Source of the DNA: Bradyrhizobium sp. 132
GTDB lineage: Bacteria > Pseudomonadota > Alphaproteobacteria > Rhizobiales > Xanthobacteraceae
Length of the DNA stretch: 64,000 nucleotides
Direction of reading: 5' to 3'
NCBI RefSeq assembly: GCF_023074185.1
Contig: NZ_JADPKY010000094.1
Location: forward strand, 62,001 to 126,000
Both the position numbers and the translations under genes were made by a program. Below, in pieces: positions 10,615 through 18,990 of the stretch (within the stretch, counting starts at the first letter, position 1; each line of letters opens with the position of its first letter). The notes under the pieces are model-generated. The model was not told the origin of the DNA. It did no database searches and saw only the letters and a list, made by a program, of their open reading frames with translations.

Positions 10615-11037
10615 ATGATCGCGGCAGTCTGGCTCCGCGGGCCGGCGCGTGCGCGTCTGCATGCCCTACGCGAACTCTATCGGCGTTTCTTCGGCGAGAA
10701 CACGCCGGATGCCCGCGGCCGCCGGCTTATGGCCGAATGGCTGTCACCGGCGCAGCGCGCTCAGTTCGAGCAATACCGGTATTTCGATGTCGTCGGCTGC
10801 GATACCGGTAAGACCTATCGCATCCATTATGGCACGGCCGCCAATGTCCATGAGATCGACGAGGCCGGAATTGCGACGATGGGGTGGTGCTTCATCCCGT
10901 CGGGCTTCCTCGTCCCCGGGGACGTGATGCTCGCACAGAAGATCGCGCTCGAGACGGACGAGAGGGGCGCATTGGCGCTCGCCAACAGGTTTCCGCCGGC
11001 AACGCATTCGGAGCACTTTTACCGCCGGCCGTTCTAG
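10615..11037 (+). CDS. hypothetical protein (140 aa)
   Basis: A 140-aa soluble protein that I do not assign to a named family. It contains a basic N-terminal helix, then EYRYFDVVGCDTGKTYRIHYG-like beta strands and an ending with FPPATHSEHFYRRPF. The GxTYRIHYGxxxN style resembles small uncharacterised rhizobial proteins. It lies 12 bases after the 73-aa ORF and the two are probably co-transcribed. Nothing suggests export or membrane insertion. Confidence 0.65.
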   Translation: MIAAVWLRGPARARLHALRELYRRFFGENTPDARGRRLMAEWLSPAQRAQFEQYRYFDVVGCDTGKTYRIHYGTAANVHEIDEAGIATMGWCFIPSGFLVPGDVMLAQKIALETDERGALALANRFPPATHSEHFYRRPF

Positions 11038-11056
11038 CGCCGGGAAGGCGAACCGC

Positions 11057-11149
11057 TCAGTAATGCGTCGTGCGATAGGCATCCAGCGCGTGCGCGGCAA
11101 AAACGCCGGCGCTGCAAAGGGCGAGCAGGGCCGAGATCAGCTCGATCAT
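11057..11149 (-). CDS. tiny membrane protein (30 aa)
   Basis: ATG at 11149 reads a 30-aa peptide with a hydrophobic stretch LLALCSAGVFAAHAL followed by DAYRTTHY and TGA. AGGAGGA lies 6-12 bases upstream, an excellent ribosome site. The start overlaps the stop of an upstream 27-aa ORF by ATGA, so translation is probably coupled. A single membrane helix is likely. I recall similar ~30-aa ORFs in Bradyrhizobiaceae but cannot give a function. Confidence 0.55.
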   Translation of the reverse strand: MIELISALLALCSAGVFAAHALDAYRTTHY

Positions 11150-11229
11150 AGCTCGTCCTCCTGCGGCGGCAGGGCGACGAGGTGCTGACAGCAGGAATAA
11201 TCCCAGATCAGGTCGAGTAAGAATTGCAT
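11146..11229 (-). CDS. tiny ORF (27 aa) coupled to the 30-aa membrane peptide
   Basis: ATG at 11229 reads 27 residues beginning MQFLLDLIWDYS and ending PPQEDEL, with TGA inside ATGA at 11146-11149, the start of the next tiny ORF. GGGACGG sits about 6 bases upstream of the start. The paired Cys residues (CC) and acidic tail are the only notable features. The coupling and ribosome sites argue that this is a real leader or micro-operon; there is no functional assignment. Confidence 0.4.
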   Translation of the reverse strand: MQFLLDLIWDYSCCQHLVALPPQEDEL

Positions 11230-11417
11230 GGCGGCCGTCCCTGTATGATTTTGACCATTAAATAACCGGCTATCTGTTTCAGGCGTGTTTCGTCGTATCG
11301 GGAAACGGGTTTCGTGGGCCCCCCTTGGCTGGTTTGTGCGTTTCGGAGCCGCTACATCCCGCTCTTCCTCAATCCTGTTAGCCGCGGAAGCGGCGCATCA
11401 CATTGCGAGGCGAAATC

Positions 11418-11864
11418 ATGGCGCGGGTCGAGTGGTTCGACGATCTCACCATCGGAATGCAGTTCAAATCCCCTGAATTTCACGTCACCGAGGCCGACAT
11501 CAAGCGTTTCGCGGCTGAGTTCGATCCGCAGCCGATGCACCTCGACCACGAGGCCGCCAAGGAGACCCTGTTCAAGGGCCTCGCCGCCTCGGGATGGCAC
11601 ACCGCCGCGATTGCCATGAACCTCGCGATCCAGACCCGCCCCTTCGGCCTGCATCCGCTGATCGGAGCGGGCGTCGACGGGCTGCGCTGGACCATCCCGG
11701 TGCGCCCCGATGACCGCCTGCATCTGGTCGGCGAGGTCATGAGCCTGACGCCGTCGAAATCCAAGCCGCAGGGCATCGCGCTGGTGAAATGGACGATGTT
11801 CAACCAGAACGGCGAGGAAGTTTACACCTTTACCCCGATCGCGATCGTGCCGCGTCGGGAGTAG
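11418..11864 (+). CDS. MaoC family dehydratase
   Basis: A 148-aa single hotdog-domain protein. It has FAAEFDPQPMHLDHEAA (about residues 34-50), which contains the hydratase-2 motif with Asp and His expected to be catalytic, followed by GLAASGWHTAAIAM. These proteins hydrate enoyl-CoA thioesters with R specificity or serve in beta-oxidation bypasses. The start at 11418 has GAGG about 9 bases upstream. There is no close operon partner, although the window's acyl-CoA enzymes make a role in acyl-CoA catabolism reasonable. Confidence 0.9.
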   Translation: MARVEWFDDLTIGMQFKSPEFHVTEADIKRFAAEFDPQPMHLDHEAAKETLFKGLAASGWHTAAIAMNLAIQTRPFGLHPLIGAGVDGLRWTIPVRPDDRLHLVGEVMSLTPSKSKPQGIALVKWTMFNQNGEEVYTFTPIAIVPRRE

Positions 11865-11956
11865 GGCACGGGCCGCACTCTACACAGGCGCCTGAACCCC
11901 TTGCGAGCCGTCGGCAGAGGTGGTCATCTTGGCCCGGGAACAGGCTGGAGGCTGAC

Positions 11957-12469
11957 ATGAAACGATTCCTTCTCGCCGCCGGGGTGCTGGCCGGCGCCTT
12001 GAGCGCGGTCGCTTTGACCGCAAGACCGGTGCAGGCGCAACAATCCAAGGTCGGCGACTGGAACATCGAAAAGCGTACGCAGGACGCGCATTGCAATGCG
12101 AGCCGCGGCTACAAGGACAAGGAAGACGAGAATCGCGATTACGTCATCGTGATCACCTATTCCGAGAAGGCCATCGTGATGGTGATGATCTACGACGGCT
12201 GGGAGTGGGACAAGGTTGGCGAGATACTCCGTGCCGACGTCGGCACCGATGACGCCGATATCATGAAGAAGGCGAAGTGGGAGGTCATGGACAAGACCAC
12301 CGTGCGCGGCATCTTCGAATACGATCAGTCGATGATGGACCGGCTCTCGAAGGCGAAGCGCCTCTCGGTCGATTTTGAGGACGATGACGACGACAGCATC
12401 GAGATGCAGATCCCGCGGGCCGGCGAAGCGCTGGCGGCGCTGAAATTCTGCGAGGAGAATCGGAAGTAA
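11957..12469 (+). CDS. exported hypothetical protein (170 aa)
   Basis: A 170-aa protein with a clear signal peptide (MKRFLLAAGVLAGALSAVAL, cleavage near VQA-QQ at about residue 28). The mature part begins KVGDWNIEKRT and holds two cysteines, after DAH and near the C-terminus (LKFCEEN). The layout (GDW start, two Cys, acidic EDDDDD stretch) resembles small periplasmic proteins distantly like the IalB group, but I do not recognise the family with certainty. It is monocistronic. Confidence 0.7.
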   Translation: MKRFLLAAGVLAGALSAVALTARPVQAQQSKVGDWNIEKRTQDAHCNASRGYKDKEDENRDYVIVITYSEKAIVMVMIYDGWEWDKVGEILRADVGTDDADIMKKAKWEVMDKTTVRGIFEYDQSMMDRLSKAKRLSVDFEDDDDDSIEMQIPRAGEALAALKFCEENRK

Positions 12470-12761
12470 TTGCCGGAGCCGGCACGATCGGCCGCGACAA
12501 AATCTTGCGGTGCGCGCCGGCGCGTGACTCATCGCACACAGTCCGCCGGCTGTTCGCATTTATCCTAGTCTTTGGCGAAAACGTCCAAGCCGCATCCTGC
12601 GGTTGACGTTACGCAAGGACGATGTTCGATATTCCAGCATTTTGTTGCAATGTTTTCCCATCGTCGAAGGCGGCGATTGACCGGCCCGTCTCCTCCGTCA
12701 GTTCCCGGTTCTCGCTCTCTCGCGCGCGCGCAGGCAACACGCAGATTGCGTCGTCCGGCCG
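12470..12761 (+). other. gene-less interval before the first LuxR regulator
   Basis: About 290 bases with no convincing ORF. It includes an alternating CG run near 12720-12733 and an AT-richer patch around 12628-12660 that could hold the promoter of the downstream regulator. I see no clear terminator or palindrome. Confidence 0.4.
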
Positions 12762-13919
12762 ATGACGATCCTCCAGGCAAATCGGTTCTCGTCTCTGCTC
12801 GGCGAGATCTACGACGCGGCAGTCGAGCCCGCGCTGCGCAGCGGGGCGCTGGAACAGGTCTCCCGTTACGTTGGCGGGTGTGCCGCGACCATCCTCTCCA
12901 GGGATTCAGCCAGGCTCTCGATCGAGATTCATCAGCATTTTGGGACCGAATCCCGCTTCCGTCAGCTTTATCGCGACCGATATGTCGAGCTCGACCCCCT
13001 GATTGATCGTCATCTCACGCTCGCGGCCGAGCAGACGATCGGCGTGACCGACGTCATGCCGCATGCGGATTTTATGGCAACGAGCTTCTATCGCGAGTGG
13101 GTGGAGCCGCAAGGAGCGATAGACCTTGCAACGGTGGCGCTCGAGAAGTCGGCCGCGCGCACCACGATCCTGCAGGTGTTGGGCCACCGGTCCCGCGGAA
13201 CGGTCGACGAGCCGATGCGGGAGCGCATGCGGCTGCTTGCCCCGCACCTTCAGCGTTCCAGAATCATGGGCCGGCAGATCAGGGCGCGCTCGCATACCGT
13301 AGACGACCTTGCCGATGTCCTCGACGGGTTGAGCACGGCGGTTTGCCTGCTCGACGCAGACGGACGGGTCATGCATTCCAACGCAGCATGCCGCCGGCTG
13401 TTCGCCGATGCCAATCTGCTGGCACTCGTCGGCGACCGGATCGTGGCCCGCAACACCCAGGCCGACAAAATATTCCGCAGCCTGTGCGAAATCGATGCAG
13501 ACAGCGAAATTCTTTCCGCTGCTCGCCGACAGATCGAGCTTGCGACGTCGGTCGATGGACAGCACTATCTGCTCCAAGCTTTTCCCCTGAAGCGGGATCG
13601 CAGTCTATCGCGAGATGTTGCCGCCACGGCGCTCTTCGTTCAAAAGGCCTCGACGACGCCATGGCTCGCAGCCGATGCGATCGCAGTGGCCTTCAGGCTG
13701 ACGCCGTCCGAACTGCGCGTGCTGATGGCCATCGTCGAGATTGGCGGAGTTCCCGACATTGCGGCAAAGCTCGGCATCGCCGAGACGACGGTGAAGACAC
13801 ATCTCGGCCGCCTGTTCGAAAAGACAGGCGCAGGCAGGCAGGCTGATCTGGTCAAGATCGCAGCCGGCTTTGCCGTTCCGTTCGCGCGGCGAACGAACGG
13901 CGGTGAAGACGCCGTGTGA
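12762..13919 (+). CDS. LuxR-type helix-turn-helix regulator (385 aa), paralogue 1
   Basis: A 385-aa regulator. The C-terminal LuxR HTH (about 310-372) reads LTPSELRVLMAIVEIGG, then IAAKLGIAETTVKTHLGRLF. The N-terminal 180 residues form a sensor region with FYREWVEPQG, and the middle (185-300) resembles a PAS-like fold (LLDADGRVMHSNAACRRL). It shares layout and many motifs with the two regulators at 15.97 and 17.2 kb. No acyl-homoserine-lactone binding signature is seen. The ligand is unknown. Confidence 0.85.
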   Translation: MTILQANRFSSLLGEIYDAAVEPALRSGALEQVSRYVGGCAATILSRDSARLSIEIHQHFGTESRFRQLYRDRYVELDPLIDRHLTLAAEQTIGVTDVMPHADFMATSFYREWVEPQGAIDLATVALEKSAARTTILQVLGHRSRGTVDEPMRERMRLLAPHLQRSRIMGRQIRARSHTVDDLADVLDGLSTAVCLLDADGRVMHSNAACRRLFADANLLALVGDRIVARNTQADKIFRSLCEIDADSEILSAARRQIELATSVDGQHYLLQAFPLKRDRSLSRDVAATALFVQKASTTPWLAADAIAVAFRLTPSELRVLMAIVEIGGVPDIAAKLGIAETTVKTHLGRLFEKTGAGRQADLVKIAAGFAVPFARRTNGGEDAV

Positions 13920-14138
13920 TCCATTTCACACGCTTCGTTGTTACGCGCAGCGATCTCAATCCATTGTGATGAGTCAGGCTCGCGGGTCCTCCGAATACAG
14001 GACGCGCGCCATCTGATACTTTCGTATATCGCGCTCCAGAAAAGTGACGAGCAGCAAGCGCCGCGCGACGGCATCGAACGCGCGTGTGAGGAAACGACAG
14101 CGTGTGGCCGGACCTGCTCGTCGGTTGGAGGGATTGCA

Positions 14139-15110
14139 GTGAGCCAATTTGATTTTTCCGTTCTCGATGTTTCAACCAACGATATTCCCGAAAACGAGCG
14201 CATCCCGCTACTTCGCGATTTTTACTGCCGCGGGGTGTTGAAGGCGGAGGTCGAGGCAAGGGACGGAAAGCCGGCCGCGGCGAGCTTCACGTCTCACGTC
14301 TTGCCGGAAGCCCAGCTGTTGATCGGAGGATTGTGCGGAGCGCGAGTCATCCGCACCAAGCAGCTCGTGGCCGATGGCGACGACAGCCTCGCCCTGATCG
14401 TGAATCGATCCGGCGTGCTTGGGATATCCGAGCGAGGACACGATTTGAGCCTTCACCCAGGAGAGGCGGTCCTGACCAGCGCGGAGGACGTCACGACGTT
14501 CGAGCGGGTGTCGCTGGGCAGCTGCTTCTCGCTGCGTGTGCCGAGACGTGTGCTGGCGCCGATGATCGTGGACGTCGATGATGTCGTGATGCGTGTCATG
14601 CCGGGGAGCTCGACGGGGCTTCGATTGCTGGTCGACTACGCGGTGACGCTGGTGCGGGAGAAAGTCTTCGCGACGCCCAATCTGCGGCAGCTGGGGGTCG
14701 GACATCTGCACGATCTTCTGGCGCTCGTGCTCGGTGCGCCCCATGAGACGCGTGAACTGGCCGGACGGCGCGGCGTCAAGGGGGCTCGACTCCAGAAGGC
14801 GAAGGTCTCCATCTCCAACAATTGCTGGCGGCAGGACCTGTCGGTGGGCACGGTTGCACAGGAGCTCGGCGTGACGCCGCGCTATCTCCAGCGCCTTTTC
14901 GAGGCCGACGGCAAGACGTTCTCCTCCTTCCTGATCGACCAGCGCGTCAAGCGCGCCCATCGCATGCTGCGGGAACCCGGATATGCCGAGCGGACGGTGA
15001 GCTCGATCGCCTACGATGTCGGCTTCGGGGATCTCTCTTATTTCAACCGCTGCTTCCGTCGAACTTATGGCGCTACGCCCAGCGACGTCAGGAGCGGCGA
15101 CATGCCGTGA
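14139..15110 (+). CDS. AraC family transcriptional regulator
   Basis: A 323-aa protein with an N-terminal AraC-binding-like domain (about 1-200) and two C-terminal HTH motifs. The first is VAQELGVTPRYLQRLFEADG, and the second covers VSSIAYDVGFGDLSYFNR with FRRTYGATPSD. I chose GTG 14139 because GGAGGG lies 7-12 bases upstream; longer in-frame starts lack a ribosome site. It sits between paralogous LuxR-type regulators. Its target is not evident, although NphR/feaR-like proteins of this architecture control aromatic catabolism. Confidence 0.88.
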   Translation: MSQFDFSVLDVSTNDIPENERIPLLRDFYCRGVLKAEVEARDGKPAAASFTSHVLPEAQLLIGGLCGARVIRTKQLVADGDDSLALIVNRSGVLGISERGHDLSLHPGEAVLTSAEDVTTFERVSLGSCFSLRVPRRVLAPMIVDVDDVVMRVMPGSSTGLRLLVDYAVTLVREKVFATPNLRQLGVGHLHDLLALVLGAPHETRELAGRRGVKGARLQKAKVSISNNCWRQDLSVGTVAQELGVTPRYLQRLFEADGKTFSSFLIDQRVKRAHRMLREPGYAERTVSSIAYDVGFGDLSYFNRCFRRTYGATPSDVRSGDMP

Positions 15111-15280
15111 CCGCGCGCGACTGATTTCAGCGCATCACCACACAAGGCGGCATGGTGCGCGGTTCTTGCGAACAGCCCGGGGCTTATCGCAGCGCGCCGT
15201 ATTCGGCGGACTACGTGTTCTGGCGCGCGGAGTAGATCATGATGCAGCGTTGCGCGCGGCGTCGGCAGCCGGAGTGTTGA

Positions 15281-15529
15281 ATGCGCCGTTTTTTCTTCGA
15301 CCTTCTGGTCGGCAATATCGTGAAAATCGACCCTAGCGGCATGGTGTTCGAATGCGCCGAAACAACATTCGTGGTGGCCAACGAGATGGCAAGCCATCTC
15401 TTTGTGTGGCGCGACGATCTGCGCGATCGCGACGCCTGGATCTGCGTCAGGGACAATAGCGGGCGCGAGATCTACCGCGCCGCGGTCTGGTCGGAGAATG
15501 CGGAGAGGGCCGGCTGGGACCAGGCGTAG
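15281..15529 (+). CDS. DUF6894-like small protein (82 aa)
   Basis: An 82-aa protein with the pattern of the small rhizobial family now called DUF6894: MRRFFFDLLVGN at the start, a central helix, and a final strand pair (WICVRDNSGREIYRAAVW). Family function is unknown. Its start follows a GC-rich 170-base gap in which a 27-codon ORF (15152-15235) is present but unsupported. The family match is by pattern recall only. Confidence 0.65.
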   Translation: MRRFFFDLLVGNIVKIDPSGMVFECAETTFVVANEMASHLFVWRDDLRDRDAWICVRDNSGREIYRAAVWSENAERAGWDQA

Positions 15530-15970
15530 TGCCTTTGGCGGCAGTGTCGCAACTGTGCAGCAGTGGCTGACGAAACGGATTCTGTTCGTTGTGAGCCGGG
15601 GTCCGGTCGCCTCCGTCCAAGTCAAATGCGACCATCAATGTCAATCTCGTCGCGCCGAACACGAAGGTGTCATCGTTGAACTCCGTCGCGCTACCGACCT
15701 TCGTCAACTTCAACGGAGCCATCAACATCAATACATCTGGCCGAAGCCGGCGCGGTCGAGGGCATGATGATGTCCGACCAGAGCCGCACCGGCACCGCGA
15801 AAGGTGGCGTTCGCGTCGCGTTCTGAGCCGGCATTAGCCCCGGCGGCTTGAGCACGACGCCCGTCGGCCGGGCTCCATCCGCCCGGCCGGCGCGTCCTCC
15901 GATCGGAGGATGCCGCATGTTTGGGCTGTGGTACGCTTGGTGATATTGATCGCTCAAGCCATTTATAGCC
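15530..15970 (+). other. gene-less interval with a possible degraded coding remnant
   Basis: About 440 bases without a complete gene. Between about 15626 and 15735 the plus strand reads an Asn/Val-rich peptide ([18 protein letters not shown], then [13 protein letters not shown]). After a shift of frame, 15738-15827 reads [12 protein letters not shown] to a TGA with [14 protein letters not shown]. This looks like a decayed gene of unknown family. The last 100 bases probably hold the promoter of the next regulator. Confidence 0.3.
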
Positions 15971-17089
15971 ATGCATGGACCGCGGAAACTAGCCGAACTG
16001 GTCGAGGCCATCTACGATGCCGGGCTCGATCCCTCGCTGTGGAATAACGTCGTCACCGGCATCCGCGACTTCGTCGGCGGGCAGGCCTGCGGGTTGTTTT
16101 CCAAGGATTCGATCAGCAAGTTCGGCGTCACGCACTATTATTGCGGAGCGGACCCGCACTACATCCAGCTCTATTCCGAGACGCATTCGAAGTTTGATCC
16201 GCTCACGGTCCTGCCTCCGCACGGCCAGATCGCCAGCATTCCCGATCTCGTCAATTTCGACGTATATCGGAGAGGGCGCTTTTACCAGGAATGGATGAAG
16301 CCGCAGGGCTGCAGCGATGCGGCCAACGTCGTGCTCGAGAATTCGAATGCGAGTTGCCCGGTGATGATGACGGTGCTGTCGGGCCGCCGGATGGTGGATC
16401 CGGTGATGAAGCAGCGGCTCTCGCTGATCGTGCCGCACGCCAGCCGCGCGTTGCTGATCAACCGCGCCATGACCTCGCAACTGACGCTGGCGACCGCGTT
16501 CGCGGAAATCCTGGACAATCTTGCCTGCGGCATCTTTCTGCTCGATGCGTTCTGCCGGGTGGTGCACGCGAATTCCGCGGGGCGCGCCTTGCTCGCGGCC
16601 GACGATCTGGTTCGATCCGTTGCCGGGCAACTCGTGACCAGCAGTGCGGAGGCCAACCAGACGCTGCGGGAAGCGTTCGCGACCCGCAATGAAATTGCGC
16701 TGCTGGCTGCAACGGACCATGCGTTTCCGCTGCTTTCACCTGGCGGCGAGCGCTACGTCGCGCACATCCTGCCGCTGTCGTCCGTGCTGCGGGACAGCAG
16801 CGAGCGGGTGGTCGACGCCGTCGGCGCGCTGCTGCTGCGCAAGGTGTCGTTTGGCGGACAGTCCTATGGCGAACTGGTCGCGCGGACGTTCGATCTCACG
16901 CCGGCCGAGCTGCGCGTGTTCCTGTCGATCGTCGAGGTCGGTGGCATCCCGGAGACGGCGGTTGCGCTCGGCATCGCAGAAACGACGGCGAAGACGCATC
17001 TGCATCGCGTGTTCGCCAAGACGGGCGTTTCGCGTCAGGCCGGTCTCGTCAAGCTTGCGGCGGGGTTCTCCAATCCGCTCGTCAACTAA
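15971..17089 (+). CDS. LuxR-type helix-turn-helix regulator (372 aa), paralogue 2
   Basis: A 372-aa protein closely similar to the next gene. It begins LAELVEAIYDAGLDPSLW, has the shared FYQEWMKPQGC motif (about residue 105), a PAS-like middle (IFLLDAFCRVVHANSAG) and the C-terminal LuxR HTH (LTPAELRVFLSIVEVGGIPE, then ALGIAETTAKTHLHRVF). The HTH has Ala where the paralogues have Val in ETT(A/V)KTH. The tandem arrangement with the 17.2-kb gene implies duplication. Signal and targets are unknown. Confidence 0.85.
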   Translation: MHGPRKLAELVEAIYDAGLDPSLWNNVVTGIRDFVGGQACGLFSKDSISKFGVTHYYCGADPHYIQLYSETHSKFDPLTVLPPHGQIASIPDLVNFDVYRRGRFYQEWMKPQGCSDAANVVLENSNASCPVMMTVLSGRRMVDPVMKQRLSLIVPHASRALLINRAMTSQLTLATAFAEILDNLACGIFLLDAFCRVVHANSAGRALLAADDLVRSVAGQLVTSSAEANQTLREAFATRNEIALLAATDHAFPLLSPGGERYVAHILPLSSVLRDSSERVVDAVGALLLRKVSFGGQSYGELVARTFDLTPAELRVFLSIVEVGGIPETAVALGIAETTAKTHLHRVFAKTGVSRQAGLVKLAAGFSNPLVN

Positions 17090-17201
17090 ACTGCCAATTG
17101 TGCCTTCAGGGTTGAACCTTTCGCTCCCGTGATAGACTCACAATGGCCGGCGGGCACGAAGAGCATTTCGCCATCTCCATGTGTCACCATTGGCTGTTCC
17201 G

Positions 17202-18320
17202 ATGCCCCGACCTCCAAAACCGTCCGAGTTGATCGAGACCATCTATGACGCCGGACTCAACCCGAAGTTGTGGAGCGATGTCGTTGTCAAGCTCAATGCC
17301 TTCATCGGCAGCCAGGCCTGCGGTCTGATTTCAAAGGACCCCGTCAGCAAATCAGGCGCGACGCATTATTACTGCGGGGTCGATCCGCACTACATTCGGC
17401 TCTATGCCGAGACCTACGCCCGGTACGACCCGCTTGCGCGGCTTCCGCGCTATGGCGAGGTGCGCAATATCCCCGATCTAGTGGATTTCGACGAATACCG
17501 CCGTGGCCGCTTCTATCAGGAATGGCTGCGCCCCCAAGGCTGCATCGATGTCGCGAACGTCGTGCTGGAGCAGTCGAAGTCGCCGTGTCCGATGCTGATG
17601 ACCGTGATCCCGGGCAGGGAGATGCTCGACGCCGAGCAGCGGGCGCGGATCCAGTTCCTGGTTCCGCATGCGAGCCGGGCGCTGCTCATCAACCGGGCGA
17701 TCGAGCGGAAGCAGCAGCGCGCGATCGCGCTCGCCGACGTCGTGGACCAGTTGAATGCCGGCGTGATCCTGCTCGATTCGGCGTGTCATATCGTCCATAG
17801 CAATCCGGCCGCGGAGACGATCCTTGGTGTCGATGATGTCCTGCGGTCTATCGCAGGCCGGCTGGTGGCGAGATCCCCCGCTGTAAATTCGGCTCTGCGC
17901 GATATCTTCCGTGACACCGGCGAGGTCGCGTTGGCGGCCTCTTCGGGGCGGAAAATTCCGCTGATGTCGCATGACGGTTCCTACTATGTCGCGCAAGTCA
18001 TCGCGCTGCCGTCGCTGCTGCGCGAAGGTTCGGCGGAGCGCAGTTCCGCCGTGGGCGCCTTGTTCATCTGGAAAGCGGAACTCGACGGCCGCTCATGTGC
18101 CGGCCTCATCGATCGCACCTTCGAACTTACTCCTGCAGAACTCAGGGTCCTGCAGTCGATCGTCGATGTCGGCGGTGTCCCGGAGACGGCGGTTGCGCTC
18201 GGTATCGCGGAGACGACGGTGAAGACGCATCTGCATCGGGTGTTCGCCAAGACCGGCGTTTCCCGTCAGGCCGATCTCGTCAAGCTCGCAGCTGGATTCT
18301 CCAATCCGCTCGTGCACTGA
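17202..18320 (+). CDS. LuxR-type helix-turn-helix regulator (372 aa), paralogue 3
   Basis: A tandem paralogue of the 15.97-kb regulator. The N-terminus is LIETIYDAGLNPKLW, followed by FYQEWLRPQGC, the PAS-like VILLDSACHIVHSNPAAE and the HTH LTPAELRVLQSIVDVGG with GIAETTVKTHLHRVFAKTG. ATG 17202 aligns with the paralogue start; a GTG 21 bases upstream is an alternative. The final 50 residues are nearly identical between the two copies, indicating a recent duplication or gene conversion. Confidence 0.85.
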   Translation: MPRPPKPSELIETIYDAGLNPKLWSDVVVKLNAFIGSQACGLISKDPVSKSGATHYYCGVDPHYIRLYAETYARYDPLARLPRYGEVRNIPDLVDFDEYRRGRFYQEWLRPQGCIDVANVVLEQSKSPCPMLMTVIPGREMLDAEQRARIQFLVPHASRALLINRAIERKQQRAIALADVVDQLNAGVILLDSACHIVHSNPAAETILGVDDVLRSIAGRLVARSPAVNSALRDIFRDTGEVALAASSGRKIPLMSHDGSYYVAQVIALPSLLREGSAERSSAVGALFIWKAELDGRSCAGLIDRTFELTPAELRVLQSIVDVGGVPETAVALGIAETTVKTHLHRVFAKTGVSRQADLVKLAAGFSNPLVH

Positions 18321-18549
18321 GACGCGCTCAAGGCGCAGGCGAGTCGCCGCAGCTCGCAATAGGTTCAATCAGAAGCATCATTAGAAAGTTATCGTGCGTC
18401 GTTCGATCGAATGACGCGATTTTCCGCGTTGTCTTCTACTAGACGTCACACGATCTGTTGTTCGACGTATCAGATATTTGTGTGAAGCAACTCACTGCTA
18501 GCGGAAGTGAATCCCGTCAAGCTCTCGTGCAGGTTGAGAGGAGATTGCC

Positions 18550-18807
18550 ATGCGAACGGCGTCACCGGTTCTGACAAGCAGGTTCCGCGATATCGTCGCC
18601 CGCATAGGCGAGGCATTCCGCGCGCAGCGCGAAATCGACGCGCAGCGCGCGTTGCGGCGCTATCGCCACCTGCTGGAGCAGCGGCACGAAGCGCCGTGTT
18701 TGAATGAAATTATTCCCGTCTCCCGTGAAGAGGATACTTTTGAAAATGCCAACGGAGTTGATCCGCGCGAGCGCAAGACCGGCCACCCCGAATTCGAGCG
18801 TGCGTAA
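18550..18807 (+). CDS. small basic hypothetical protein (85 aa)
   Basis: An 85-aa soluble protein beginning MRTASPVLTSRFRDIVARIG, with a helix-rich basic core (REIDAQRALRRYRHLLEQRH) and a charged tail. GAGAGGAG lies about 7-14 bases upstream, supporting the start. The core resembles small DUF1127-like rhizobial proteins only loosely. It overlaps the start of the next small ORF. Confidence 0.55.
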   Translation: MRTASPVLTSRFRDIVARIGEAFRAQREIDAQRALRRYRHLLEQRHEAPCLNEIIPVSREEDTFENANGVDPRERKTGHPEFERA

Positions 18808-18976
18808 CGCCAGCGTCGTCGCGATCGCGCTGACCGCGGCGCTCGTCGCTCTCCAACTGGTCGGCCTCGCGGTGCTGGAGCGATCTTGCGCTTACGCGCA
18901 TCCGTCGATTCCACTCGAGCCGGCCGTTTGCACCGTGAGCGCCGATGTCCCAGTCTCGCAAATTCCCTACGACTGA
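18746..18976 (+). CDS. small single-helix membrane or exported protein (76 aa)
   Basis: A 76-aa ORF overlapping the previous gene by 62 bases in another frame. It has one strong hydrophobic helix (ASVVAIALTAALVALQLVGL, about residues 22-41) followed by a periplasmic-looking tail with two cysteines. ATG 18746 is chosen because GAAGAGGA lies 12-19 bases upstream; an in-frame ATG at 18704 also exists. It ends 14 bases before the TauE-like gene. Function unknown. Confidence 0.45.
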   Translation: MPTELIRASARPATPNSSVRNASVVAIALTAALVALQLVGLAVLERSCAYAHPSIPLEPAVCTVSADVPVSQIPYD

Positions 18977-18990
18977 CCGGAGGGTGCATT

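Noticed and set aside
12762..18320. Quorum-sensing receptors with a nearby LuxI synthase
   Set aside because: The regulators are longer than AHL receptors, lack the autoinducer-domain signature, and no LuxI-like gene is in the window.
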